Shown: positions 43,237 through 51,868 of the stretch, one piece after another | How the letters are laid out: the number at the start of each line of letters is the position of its first letter | How positions within the stretch are numbered: position 1 is the first letter of the stretch | Assembly: GCA_946553045.1 (NCBI GenBank) | Contig: CAMNRO010000012.1 | Location: forward strand, 1-61,696 | Origin: an uncultured Porphyromonadaceae bacterium | Lineage (GTDB): Bacteria > Bacteroidota > Bacteroidia > Bacteroidales > Muribaculaceae | Length of the DNA: 61,696 nucleotides | Reading direction: 5' to 3' | Translations under genes and position numbers: made by a program | The notes under the pieces: generated by a model | The model's database searches: none | What the model was told of the DNA's origin: nothing | Seen by the model: the letters and a program-made list of their open reading frames with translations, nothing else

Positions 43237-45249
43237 ATGCGTATGACCAATCAAGTTAGACTAAAATCATTCATCACATTCTTGCTTTGTGGGGCAGCGG
43301 CGTTTGCCGAAGAGCCCGACACAGCCGTTGTAGAGATGCAGGAGGTCGTTGTGACCGGCAAACATTCCATGCTCAAAATGCGCGGAACGGCAGCTAATTC
43401 CGAGCTTATCACGGCCTCCGACCTCAAGCGGGCAGCCTGCTGCAGCCTCGGCGAGAGCTTTACCACAAATCCGTCGGTCGACGTCAGCTACAGCGATGCC
43501 GCCACAGGAGCCAGGCAAATAAAACTGCTCGGCCTTTCGGGCGCATACGTGCAGATGCTGTCTGAAAATGTGCCAGCACTTCGCGGCGCGGCCGCACCCT
43601 TCGGCCTCGGATATATCGCCGGACCGTGGATTCAGTCAATCCAGGTGTCGAAGGGCGCAAGTTCGGTGAAAAACGGCTTCGAGTCCATCACAGGGCAAAT
43701 AAACATCGAAATGAAGAAGCCGCAGGCCGACCCTTCGCTCTCGCTCAACGCCTACGTAGACCACATGGGCAAGGTCGAGGGCAATTTCGACGGCAACATA
43801 AACCTTGGCGACAAATGGAGCACTGCCCTGCTCCTGCACGGCGAAAACTCGTTCAAGGCTCACGACAGCAATGACGACGGATTCGCCGACATGCCGCGCA
43901 CTCGCCAGTTTGCCGCCATGAACCGCTGGGCATATCTGGGCTCAAATTATGTGTTTCAGGCTGCAGTAAAGTGGATTGGAGAGAACCGACGCAGCGGCCA
44001 GATTGCCCATGGCGCACACTATGAAAACCCGTATATCATAGACATTGACACCAAGCGCGTCGAAGCCTTCACAAAAAACGCTTATATATTCGACCGCGAG
44101 AACGATGGCAACGTCGCCTTCATCGCCGCCGCCAACTTCCACGACATGAAGGCAGGCTACGGCGACCGCCGCTACTCCGTGATACAGCGCGATGCCTATC
44201 TCTCGGCCATGTTCGAGCGCAAATGGGCTGGAGGCCACTCGCTGTCCGCCGGCATGAGCCTGGTCTACGACAATTACCACCAGCTACTGCCGCCGCTAAA
44301 CCCTGAGGACAACACATACCGCCCGGCCGACACCCACGAGGCCACTCCCGGCGCATACGCACAGTACACCTTCAACCTCGGCGACCGCCTCATAGCCATG
44401 GCCGGCATGCGCGTAGACCGCAGCTCACTCTACGGAATGATGTACACTCCTCGCGTACATGTGCGCTACAACGTGGCGAAACCGCTCACACTTCAGATTT
44501 CCGGCGGCCGGGGCTACCGCTCGCCTCACCCTATGGCCGAATATCACAATCTGCTTGCCTCATCGCGCGCAATTTATATCGCAGATAATCTGCGGCAGGA
44601 AAGCGCATGGAATGCCGGCGCATCGGCCAACGGATATATTATGCTCGGCTCTCGACGCCTCGGGCTCAGCGCCGAGTACTACTACACCCGCTTCACAGAC
44701 CAGCTGAAGGTAGACCTCGACGCCGACCCGCACGCCGCCTATATTAGTACCGGCGGAGGGCATTCCTACTCGCATACATTTCAGGCCGAGCTGACTTTCG
44801 ACATTCTCGAAGACCTCGCTTTCACGGCCGCCTACCGTCTGACCGACGTCAAGACCGACTACGGCCACGGCCTGGTCACCAAGCCACTCACATCGCTCGA
44901 CAAGGGCCTGTTCACCCTCGGCTGGACACCGGATATGGGTATCTGGCAGCTCGACATCACATGCGCAGTGAACGGCTCAGGGCGCAACCCGCTGCCTGCG
45001 GCCGTCGACCCGCTGTGGGAGAAGCGATATAAGGCATATGCCACATTAAACGCCCAGCTCACACGCAATTTCCGCCACTGGAGCGTCTACATCGGCGGCG
45101 AAAACCTCACAGGCTATCGCCAGAAGAATCCAGTAATTGGCGCGACCAATCCCTGGGGACCAGACTTCGACGCCACAATGGTCCACGCCCCTCTTCAGGG
45201 CGCCATGATTTATGCCGGCGTGCGCTACAACTTCACCAAATACCTATAA
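43237..45249 (+). CDS. TonB-dependent receptor, probably for a metal complex
   Basis: A 670-residue outer-membrane receptor: signal peptide (SFITFLLCGAAAFA), then a TonB-box-like VEMQEVVVTG, a plug domain (SLGESFTTNPSVDVSYSDAATGARQIKLLG, SIQVSKGASSVKNGFESITGQINIEMKKP) and a 22-strand barrel ending GVRYNFTKYL. It lacks the carboxypeptidase-like N-terminal domain of SusC-type receptors and has no SusD partner. A secreted HMA-domain protein follows and an ars operon is divergent, so import or handling of a metal such as copper is my guess. The start could also be ATG 43243. Confidence 0.88.
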   Translation: MRMTNQVRLKSFITFLLCGAAAFAEEPDTAVVEMQEVVVTGKHSMLKMRGTAANSELITASDLKRAACCSLGESFTTNPSVDVSYSDAATGARQIKLLGLSGAYVQMLSENVPALRGAAAPFGLGYIAGPWIQSIQVSKGASSVKNGFESITGQINIEMKKPQADPSLSLNAYVDHMGKVEGNFDGNINLGDKWSTALLLHGENSFKAHDSNDDGFADMPRTRQFAAMNRWAYLGSNYVFQAAVKWIGENRRSGQIAHGAHYENPYIIDIDTKRVEAFTKNAYIFDRENDGNVAFIAAANFHDMKAGYGDRRYSVIQRDAYLSAMFERKWAGGHSLSAGMSLVYDNYHQLLPPLNPEDNTYRPADTHEATPGAYAQYTFNLGDRLIAMAGMRVDRSSLYGMMYTPRVHVRYNVAKPLTLQISGGRGYRSPHPMAEYHNLLASSRAIYIADNLRQESAWNAGASANGYIMLGSRRLGLSAEYYYTRFTDQLKVDLDADPHAAYISTGGGHSYSHTFQAELTFDILEDLAFTAAYRLTDVKTDYGHGLVTKPLTSLDKGLFTLGWTPDMGIWQLDITCAVNGSGRNPLPAAVDPLWEKRYKAYATLNAQLTRNFRHWSVYIGGENLTGYRQKNPVIGATNPWGPDFDATMVHAPLQGAMIYAGVRYNFTKYL

Positions 45250-45254
45250 TATAA

Positions 45255-45335
45255 TTATGGATTATGGATTATGAATGATGAATTATGAATTAATAATTTA
45301 GAATTGATAATTTAGAATTAACAATTAAGACTTTA
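45255..45335 (+). repeat. ATTATGGATTATGAAT / TTTAGAATTGATAAT intergenic repeat tract
   Basis: Short AT-rich words (ATTATGGATTATG, GAATTATGAATTA, ATAATTTAGAATTG twice) fill the gap after the TonB receptor; a second small repeat CAGCCCGTCAGCCCAACAG with an earlier CCCAACAGCCTGTCAGCCC follows at 45342-45373. The same ATTCATAATCCATAATTC words occur in complement at 264-284. No gene is visible. Confidence 0.7.
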
Positions 45336-45381
45336 TATAGCCCAACAGCCTGTCAGCCCGTCAGCCCAACAGAAAAGCCTA

Positions 45382-45675
45382 ATGAAAAAGATAATACTTG
45401 CCATCGCGGCCATCATGGCCATTTCGGGCAACGCCCTCGCTAAAGGCGATGCCGACTCCACCGTAGTATTCACCGTGCAGCCCAAAATGAGCTGCGCCAA
45501 CTGCGAAAAGAAAATCAAGACCAACCTGCGATTTGAAAAAGGCATTAAAAGCATTGCCACATCAGTGCCAGAACAGACCGTAACCGTGGTCTTCAACCCC
45601 AAGAAAACCAACGTCGATGCCATATCCAAAGGCTTCGCCAAAATAGGCTACAAAGCCATTCCGAAATCAAAATAA
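45382..45675 (+). CDS. secreted heavy-metal-associated (HMA) domain protein
   Basis: A 97-residue protein with a signal peptide (MKKIILAIAAIMAISGNALA) and one HMA ferredoxin-like domain. The metal motif is MSCANC (C38-x-x-C41), with KVVFNPKKTN-type strand and the final KIGYKAIPKSK. Such domains bind Cu(I), Hg(II) or similar soft metals; here it would act in the periplasm, plausibly with the TonB receptor upstream. The gap to the receptor is 132 bp with repeats, and the GH127 gene starts 12 bp after the stop. Confidence 0.88.
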   Translation: MKKIILAIAAIMAISGNALAKGDADSTVVFTVQPKMSCANCEKKIKTNLRFEKGIKSIATSVPEQTVTVVFNPKKTNVDAISKGFAKIGYKAIPKSK

Positions 45676-45687
45676 ACATAAGATGCC

Positions 45688-48051
45688 ATGAAAAAAGTGC
45701 TTCTGCCCGCACTCGCCCTTGCGGCGGTTGCGTGCACTCCCACCACCAGAATCCAAGATGCGAAAAACTGTCCCGTCACAGCCTTCGCCGTAGAAAACGT
45801 GCGCCTCACCGACGGCCCATTCAAACATGCACAAGACCTCGACCTTAAATATCTGCTCGAAATAGAGCCTGACCGTCTTTTGGCCCCTTATATGAAGGAA
45901 GCCGGCCTCAAGCCCAAGGCCGAGAATTATACCAACTGGGAGAATACCGGCCTCGACGGTCACATCGGAGGCCACTATCTTTCGGCTCTCGCATACATGT
46001 ACGCCGCCACCGGCAATGAGGAAATCGGACGGCGTCTCGACTATATGCTCTCCGAGCTAAAACGCGCCCAGGAAGCAGCCGGCGACGGCTATCTCTGCGG
46101 TGTGCCGGGCGGACGAGCCATGTGGGCAGAAGTAGCCCGCGGCGATATCCGCGCCGGAGGCTTCGACCTCAACAGCCGCTGGGTACCCCTATACAATATC
46201 CACAAAACATATGCCGGACTCAAGGATGCATGGCTGCAGACCCACCGCGAGGACGCCCGCGACATGCTCGTTGCCCTCGCCGACTGGATGGTAGCAGAAG
46301 TATCCCAGCTATCCGACGAGCAGATACAGGACATGCTCCGCAGCGAGCACGGCGGTCTCAACGAAATCTTTGCCGACGTCGCCGCTATCACAGGCGATGA
46401 CAAATACATGCGCCTGGCTCATCAGTTCAGCCACCGCACAGTCCTCGACCCGCTCCTGCAAGGCGAAGACCGCCTCACCGGCATGCACGCCAACACGCAG
46501 ATACCCAAAGTCATCGGATTCAAGCGCATCGCCGACATCGAGGACAATGCCGAGTGGGATAAGGCTGTCGATTTCTTCTGGAACGAGGTAACGTCGCGGC
46601 GCTCTGTCTCTATCGGCGGCAACAGCGTGCGCGAGCACTTCCACTCGCCCGACGACTTCTCGAGCATGCTCGAAAGCGAGCAGGGACCCGAAACATGCAA
46701 TACCTACAACATGCTCCGCCTCACCCGCATGCTCTACGAATCGAGCGGTAAGCCTTCGTATATGGACTACGGCGAACGCGCCATCTTCAACCATATACTG
46801 TCGTCGCAGAACCACGACAACGGCGGATTCGTCTACTTCACCCCCATGCGTTCGGGCCACTACCGCGTCTACTCGCAACCGCAGACAAGCTTCTGGTGCT
46901 GCGTAGGCTCCGGCATGGAAAACCACGCCCGCTATGGCGAATATATCTACGCAGCCGACGCCGACAGCAACATATATGTAAATCTGTTTATCCCCTCCCT
47001 GCTGACATGGAACGGCAATACCATCGAGCAGCGCACCGATTTCCCGGCCTCAGACAAGACCACAATCACGGTCAGCCCCGCCGCGCCGTCGGAATTCGCC
47101 GTCAAAGTGAGGGTGCCCGAATGGACCGACCCATACAAGGCCTCTCTCGCCGTAAACGGTCGCAGCGAAGACATCGACATCATAGGCGGCTATCTCACCG
47201 TAGACCGCACATGGCAGCCAGGCGACAGCATCACGGTATCGTTCCCGATGGAACTCCGCGCCGAACAACTGCCCGACAGCTCGGCCAACTACTCCTTCCT
47301 CTACGGCCCGATGGTACTTGCCGCCGACCTCGGCCACGACAACCAGACCGGCCTCATGGCCGACGACAGCCGTGGCGGACATATAGCCGCCGGCCCGCGC
47401 CTGCCACTCCAGGAAATGCCCGTGATTGTCACCGAATCCGACGACATCACCGCCTGCATAAAACCTGTCGAAGGCGAAACGCTTGCATTCACACTCACCG
47501 GCGTTTATCCCGAAAAATACGAAGGTATGCGTCTTGTGCCCTTCTCGTCGCTCAACGAATGCCGCTATATGGTCTACTGGCCGGTTCTGAAACCCGCAGA
47601 ACTCGAAAGCAAGCTTGAAGAAACCGCGGCCGAACAACAGCGACGCGACGCTCTCGACGCCCGAACCGCCGACATGGTAATCTGCGGCGAACAACAGCCC
47701 GAAAGCGACCATTTCGTGAAGATGGACCGCACCGAAGCCGGCTACGACGGCGATATTCACTGGCGCCGTGCATGGCGAGGCGGCTGGTTCGGCTATTCGC
47801 TCTCCGGCAAGGGTAAAGAAGCCGATGTAATACGGATAGCATATCGCCCCGAACCCTCGCGAAAAGCCGAAATTTTCTTTGACGGCTCTAAAATCGGCGA
47901 AATCGAAAGCGACGCATACGGCAAACCCACAACCATCGAGCTTCCCGTGAAAATAAGCGACCCCCAGGCCGTCCACACAGTCAAAATAGCTGCCTCAAAC
48001 GACAAAGACACCCCAAACATCTACGAAATCCGCCTGATGAAAGCCGAATGA
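45688..48051 (+). CDS. GH127-family lipoprotein with an extra C-terminal domain
   Basis: A 787-residue enzyme. Lipobox ALAAVAC puts the lipidated Cys at about 16, so it is membrane-anchored and possibly surface-exposed. The catalytic domain has NWENTGLDGHIGGHYLSALA, VPLYNIHKTYAGLKDAW, HGGLNEIFADVAAITGD and the Zn-Cys active site E335/C337 in PETCNTYN and C404/C405 in FWCCVGSG. After the GH127 core (about 640 residues) a further about 150-residue beta-rich domain follows (the DUF4986-type region seen in some GH127 lipoproteins; the name is tentative). It overlaps the esterase gene by four bases, suggesting they act on the same arabinose-containing glycan. Confidence 0.9.
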   Translation: MKKVLLPALALAAVACTPTTRIQDAKNCPVTAFAVENVRLTDGPFKHAQDLDLKYLLEIEPDRLLAPYMKEAGLKPKAENYTNWENTGLDGHIGGHYLSALAYMYAATGNEEIGRRLDYMLSELKRAQEAAGDGYLCGVPGGRAMWAEVARGDIRAGGFDLNSRWVPLYNIHKTYAGLKDAWLQTHREDARDMLVALADWMVAEVSQLSDEQIQDMLRSEHGGLNEIFADVAAITGDDKYMRLAHQFSHRTVLDPLLQGEDRLTGMHANTQIPKVIGFKRIADIEDNAEWDKAVDFFWNEVTSRRSVSIGGNSVREHFHSPDDFSSMLESEQGPETCNTYNMLRLTRMLYESSGKPSYMDYGERAIFNHILSSQNHDNGGFVYFTPMRSGHYRVYSQPQTSFWCCVGSGMENHARYGEYIYAADADSNIYVNLFIPSLLTWNGNTIEQRTDFPASDKTTITVSPAAPSEFAVKVRVPEWTDPYKASLAVNGRSEDIDIIGGYLTVDRTWQPGDSITVSFPMELRAEQLPDSSANYSFLYGPMVLAADLGHDNQTGLMADDSRGGHIAAGPRLPLQEMPVIVTESDDITACIKPVEGETLAFTLTGVYPEKYEGMRLVPFSSLNECRYMVYWPVLKPAELESKLEETAAEQQRRDALDARTADMVICGEQQPESDHFVKMDRTEAGYDGDIHWRRAWRGGWFGYSLSGKGKEADVIRIAYRPEPSRKAEIFFDGSKIGEIESDAYGKPTTIELPVKISDPQAVHTVKIAASNDKDTPNIYEIRLMKAE

Positions 48052-48899
48052 AACGATACATACTCAGCGCCACACTCGCCATACTGGCGGGTGTGTGCGC
48101 CCTTGCACAAGGCAGCAAGGTCATAAATGCCGAAATGCCGTCTAAAATCCTCGGCGAGACCAAACCCTACACAATCTACCTGCCGGCAGGCTACGAAAAC
48201 GGCTCTGAGCGCTACCCGGTGCTCTATCTGCTTCATGGCGCATGGGGCTGCGACCGCGACTGGACCGAGCGGGGCTCCATGCAGGAAATTGCCGACATCA
48301 CCATGCGCGACGGCTCGGCTGTGCCTATGATAGTAGTAATGCCCGACGCCCGCGGCACCGACGAAAATCTTGCCGGCCCCCACATGGGCTACTTCAATGT
48401 GCCCGGATGGAACTACGAAGACTATTTCTTCCAGGAACTAATACCCTATATCGACACTACCTACCGCACCATTCCCGACAAAGAACACCGCGCCATTGCC
48501 GGCCTCTCGATGGGCGGAGGAGGAACTGCGGCCTACGCACAGCACCACCCGGAAATGTTCAGCTCGGCATGTCCGCTCAGCGGGCTTATAGGCCTTAGCG
48601 ACAAGCGCCCGGACGATAATGGAAATGATTTCTACAACTCGCTTGCAAAGAACGATCCCGCCTCGTATGTAGAAAACGCCGATCCGACGACGGTGGAAGC
48701 TCTCAAAACCGTGCGCTGGTACGCCGACTGCGGAGACGACGATTTCCTTGCCGACAGCAACATAGCTTTCTATACAGCCATGCGCCGCAAAGGTATACCG
48801 ATGGAATATCGCATGCGCGACGGCGCTCACAACTGGACATACTGGCGCACCGCACTCCCCGACGTCCTACGCTTCTGCTCTATAGGCTTCAATCGCTGA
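48048..48899 (+). CDS. secreted esterase, alpha/beta-hydrolase (esterase D/CE1-like)
   Basis: A 283-residue enzyme with a signal peptide (ends about CALAQG). It has the family start KPYTIYLPAGYENGSERYPVLYLLHGAWG, the nucleophile elbow AGLSMGGGGTAAY, an Asp region YADCGDDDFLAD and the His region RDGAHNWTYW. Such enzymes remove acetyl or feruloyl groups from plant polysaccharides. Its four-base overlap with the GH127 lipoprotein suggests a deacylation partner. Confidence 0.88.
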   Translation: MKRYILSATLAILAGVCALAQGSKVINAEMPSKILGETKPYTIYLPAGYENGSERYPVLYLLHGAWGCDRDWTERGSMQEIADITMRDGSAVPMIVVMPDARGTDENLAGPHMGYFNVPGWNYEDYFFQELIPYIDTTYRTIPDKEHRAIAGLSMGGGGTAAYAQHHPEMFSSACPLSGLIGLSDKRPDDNGNDFYNSLAKNDPASYVENADPTTVEALKTVRWYADCGDDDFLADSNIAFYTAMRRKGIPMEYRMRDGAHNWTYWRTALPDVLRFCSIGFNR

Positions 48900-48952
48900 A
48901 AGCCATCTCAAGCCTGATTCTCAAAAAAATGACTAAAAATTTTGCAAAAAAT

Positions 48953-48983
48953 TTGGAGGATTGAGAAAAATGTAGTAACTTTG
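48953..48983 (+). promoter_or_regulatory. promoter of the tandem tRNA-Arg genes
   Basis: TTG (48953-48955), 20 bp, TAACTTTG (48976-48983), 28 bases before the first tRNA. Confidence 0.8.
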
Positions 48984-49011
48984 CACTCGCAAATAAGGCA
49001 GAGGCCTGCAC

Positions 49012-49085
49012 GGCTCCTTAGCTCAACTGAATAGAGCATCTGACTACGGATCAGAAGGTTACAGGTTTGAATCCTGTAGGAGTCA
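49012..49085 (+). tRNA. tRNA-Arg (anticodon ACG), copy 1
   Basis: A 74-nt cloverleaf with acceptor GGCTCCT/AGGAGTC, discriminator A and anticodon arm TCTGA-CTACGGA-TCAGA holding ACG (read as inosine-CG after deamination). No CCA encoded. Identical to the copy at 49120. Confidence 0.97.
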
Positions 49086-49119
49086 CAAAGATTTCATTTC
49101 ATAATTAGTAGTAGTTTTC

Positions 49120-49193
49120 GGCTCCTTAGCTCAACTGAATAGAGCATCTGACTACGGATCAGAAGGTTACAGGTTTGAATCCTGTAGGAGTCA
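49120..49193 (+). tRNA. tRNA-Arg (anticodon ACG), copy 2
   Basis: Base-for-base identical to the copy 108 bp upstream, including the flanking C before it and CAAAG after it. A terminator hairpin follows immediately. Confidence 0.97.
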
Positions 49194-49194
49194 C

Positions 49195-49235
49195 AAAGCG
49201 GCGAAGTCCATCGGATTTCGCCGCTTTTCTTTTTA
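49195..49235 (+). terminator. terminator after the tRNA-Arg pair
   Basis: AAAGCGGCGAA (49195-49205) pairs with TTCGCCGCTTT (49217-49227), an 11-bp perfect stem, followed by a T-rich tract to 49235. Confidence 0.9.
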
Positions 49236-49295
49236 TGTGCCTGAAGAGGCACAACACCAAAATTCCATATATTTTTAAAAAATTTGGCAAAAGTT

Positions 49296-49325
49296 TTGCA
49301 AATACAATTTTTCTATATACTTTTG
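49296..49325 (+). promoter_or_regulatory. promoter of the 406-aa secreted protein gene
   Basis: TTG (49296-49298), 19 bp, TACTTTTG (49318-49325). The leader to ATG 49416 is about 85 nt. Confidence 0.75.
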
Positions 49326-49415
49326 CAAGCAGAGTAAAGTCATTTCCACCCACTAAACCAAAATAAGAGACACATCGATAACAAAAAGTCTAATCCTCTA
49401 ATCAATTTCTAAAGT

Positions 49416-50636
49416 ATGAAGAAACTCTACTCAGCAGCTCTTGCAGCAATCGTAGCATTCAGTGCAGTTGCCGAACGCCAGTTGGCCTCCGGTATTGTAA
49501 AACAGACCCGTAACGTCTCCATCGAGGCTGGAACCATCAAGAGAACCTTGCCTACAGCAAAAATGAAAGCTCCCGCCAAAGCCGCTTCTGCCAGCGATAT
49601 TGAGAGCATCAATCTGTGGGACTACTACGGACTCCTGAACAACCAGAGTGGAGAGCAGCAGACTTCTGTAGGAATCAAAATCATCAACAGCGCCACAGGC
49701 GAAGCTGAAGTAAGCTTAATGAACGATGAAGACTTCACCGTAAAAGCCACCTTCGATGCCGCAAACGGCACCCTCAGCATTCCAAACAAGCAATATCTCT
49801 TCTCAGATTCCGATGGCGAGATATATTTCTATATTAAAACAATGGATGCGTCAGGCGATGTGGCGTCAGGAGCGTCTTCTGCCGCCGCCACTGTCGGAAC
49901 ACTCTCCGGCAACACTATCGTATTCCCCGAATTAGATGTATGGGCCTGTGCTACTCCCGACAAAGAAGACCTTGGATATTATGTCCTCTCAGCAGAAAAC
50001 GAATTTTCCAAAGATTCGTTTGTCTCTCTCGGCAACGGCCAGTTCACCGAGAATATAATCTACCCCCTATTCACAGGAGCAGAAAACACTACATCCGCAA
50101 CTGTTGAAGTATTGACCGACGGCGAAGGCTTCTACAAAGTAGTCAACCCATTCCAGACACTTTATTCGGCCCTCAAGGTAGGCGCAACAAGCAGCCCCGA
50201 CCTTATTCTTGATGCCACAGACCCGAGCAATGTGCACATCGCCATTTCAAACACAGGCCTTTCCTCTCAGACTGATGGCATTTATGCATACTTCAGCGAA
50301 AGCTGGTATATTGAAAACTTCGGAGAAGAAGACGAAACACTTGATCCTGCGCTTCAGATTACAAAAACTGTCGAAGGCGACAACGTGACAATCACCATTC
50401 CTTATCACGCCACAACGGTAATGGCGATGACCTCCTCGAAAATGTACTATGGTTCAGCCTACGTCAGCACCCTTACATTCAAGGAGTCAAGCTCCGGTAT
50501 CGGCTCGATTGAAACCGAAGACACAGACGCTCCGGCCGTCTACTACAATCTTCAGGGCGTACGCATAGAGAATCCGACTTCGGGCATTGTAATCCGCGTG
50601 CAGGGCGGAAAAGCCACCAAGATGATTGTAAAATAA
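49416..50636 (+). CDS. secreted protein of unknown function with C-terminal sorting-like domain
   Basis: A 406-residue protein with a signal peptide (LYSAALAAIVAFSAVA). The body is acidic, beta-rich and repetitive without a recognised domain (NLWDYYGLLNNQSGEQQTS, IKIINSATGEAEVSLM). The last about 45 residues, with GIGSIE, then VYYNLQGVRIENPTSG and TKMIVK, follow the pattern of Bacteroidetes C-terminal domains used in type IX secretion or surface display. It has its own promoter and a strong terminator, so it is monocistronic. Confidence 0.7.
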   Translation: MKKLYSAALAAIVAFSAVAERQLASGIVKQTRNVSIEAGTIKRTLPTAKMKAPAKAASASDIESINLWDYYGLLNNQSGEQQTSVGIKIINSATGEAEVSLMNDEDFTVKATFDAANGTLSIPNKQYLFSDSDGEIYFYIKTMDASGDVASGASSAAATVGTLSGNTIVFPELDVWACATPDKEDLGYYVLSAENEFSKDSFVSLGNGQFTENIIYPLFTGAENTTSATVEVLTDGEGFYKVVNPFQTLYSALKVGATSSPDLILDATDPSNVHIAISNTGLSSQTDGIYAYFSESWYIENFGEEDETLDPALQITKTVEGDNVTITIPYHATTVMAMTSSKMYYGSAYVSTLTFKESSSGIGSIETEDTDAPAVYYNLQGVRIENPTSGIVIRVQGGKATKMIVK

Positions 50637-50665
50637 AATACTTAACAACAAAATTTCATCAGCTC

Positions 50666-50705
50666 CAGCAGGGGCGCGTGTTCGGCGCGTCCCTGCTGCT
50701 TTTTA
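50666..50705 (+). terminator. intrinsic terminator of the 406-aa secreted protein gene
   Basis: A 13-bp stem: CAGCAGGG/CCCTGCTG (50666-50673 with 50691-50698), a G-T pair, and CGCG/CGCG, loop TGTTCGG, then CTTTTT. Confidence 0.93.
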
Positions 50706-50731
50706 ACGGCACAGCCTTATATTGCCAAATA

Positions 50732-51760
50732 TCATCTTGCGATTTTTATTGCGGAAGGACCGGTATTCGTCATTCTGACAGGCAGGATATAGCCGTCGGC
50801 GTCGAATTCGAGGCGGTCGATGCATGTTGAGCGCTCATTGTAGTGCTCTACGTCGAGGCCGCGGCGGTGATAGACAATATAGTAGTCTTCGGTTCCGGGA
50901 ATCTGTATCACGGAATGGTGGCCTGCTCCCGTAGCGATTTCGGGGTCCTGCTGCAGGATTGTACCGATTCGCTCGAAGGGGCCGAGAGGCGAATCAGCGA
51001 TAGCGTATGCCACACGGTAGTCCGGGCCGGTCCAACCACCTTCCGACCACATGAAATAGTATTTTCCGCCGCGCTTCAGCATGAAAGGCCCTTCGACATA
51101 GTCGGTGGGTGTCACCTCTTTATAGACATCGCCGTCGTCGAAACGACCGATGGAGACAAGGTCTTCGTTAAGTTTCACGACATTACAATGGCGCCAGCCG
51201 CCATAATACATGTAGTACTGTCCGTCGTCATCGCGGAACACATACTGGTCTATCGGCTGCGCGCCGTTGATAATCCGGCCAATAAGCGGCTTTCCGAGCG
51301 CATCTTCAAACGGACCCTCGGGCGAATCGGCCACAGCCACACCTATGCCGCCGAGGCGGTCGTTGTTCTGTATGTCGTTAGCGCCGAAATAGAGGTAATA
51401 TCTGCCGTCCTTAGCTACGATAGCCGGCGCCCACAGGGCATAGTCGGCCCATTTGACGTCTCTTATGTGGAGAATCTCGCTGTGTCGGGTCCAATTGACG
51501 AGATCGGGCGAAGAAAATGCGTCGAAATGAGTCTGCAAGTTATATTCCGGATTGAAAGCATCTGTCTCCCGTTCGAGGTCGGCCTTATATTTTTCCTTAT
51601 CCTCGCCATAGAGGCGCGAAAGAGTAGGATAAATCCACACCTGATTGCCGATTACTATTCCCTCGGGATCGGCATACCAGCCCGGAAAGACCGGATTTGC
51701 CGCACGGGCTCCGAATATTGCAGACAGCACCACTGCTGCCGCTATGACATTCTTTTTCAT
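50732..51760 (-). CDS. GH43-family glycoside hydrolase, secreted
   Basis: A 342-residue five-bladed propeller enzyme with a signal peptide (KKNVIAAAVVLSAIFGARA). Catalytic elements are the base region FPGWYADPEG, the pKa-modulating HFDAFSSPDLVNWTRH and ALWAPAIVAKDGRYYLYF region, and the acid in DYVEGPFMLKRGGKYYFMWSEG. GH43 members act as alpha-L-arabinofuranosidases or beta-xylosidases; the target is not clear. An in-frame TTG upstream overlaps the promoter -7 element, so ATG 51760 is used. It stands alone. Confidence 0.92.
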   Translation of the reverse strand: MKKNVIAAAVVLSAIFGARAANPVFPGWYADPEGIVIGNQVWIYPTLSRLYGEDKEKYKADLERETDAFNPEYNLQTHFDAFSSPDLVNWTRHSEILHIRDVKWADYALWAPAIVAKDGRYYLYFGANDIQNNDRLGGIGVAVADSPEGPFEDALGKPLIGRIINGAQPIDQYVFRDDDGQYYMYYGGWRHCNVVKLNEDLVSIGRFDDGDVYKEVTPTDYVEGPFMLKRGGKYYFMWSEGGWTGPDYRVAYAIADSPLGPFERIGTILQQDPEIATGAGHHSVIQIPGTEDYYIVYHRRGLDVEHYNERSTCIDRLEFDADGYILPVRMTNTGPSAIKIAR

Positions 51761-51784
51761 TCTGCGATTAGATTGATTCCTTTG

Positions 51785-51792
51785 CAAATATA
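51785..51792 (-). promoter_or_regulatory. -7 element of the GH43 gene
   Basis: Minus strand TATATTTG, 24 bases before ATG 51760. Confidence 0.5.
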
Positions 51793-51815
51793 CAAAAGAT
51801 TGTTTGTAAATACAC

Positions 51816-51849
51816 GAAAAGCAGCGGCCGGGACTGGTCGCTGCTTTTC
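51816..51849 (-). terminator. terminator of the M16 peptidase gene
   Basis: An 11-bp stem, GAAAAGCAGCG (51816-51826) with CGCTGCTTTTC (51839-51849), just after the M16 stop (51869). The stem itself ends in the U-rich side on the minus strand. Confidence 0.75.
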
Positions 51850-51868
51850 ATATATGAAGGAGTCTGTA

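Noticed and set aside
43237-45249. Treating the TonB receptor as a SusC-type glycan transporter
   Set aside because: It lacks the carboxypeptidase-like N-terminal domain, is shorter than SusC proteins and has no SusD next to it.
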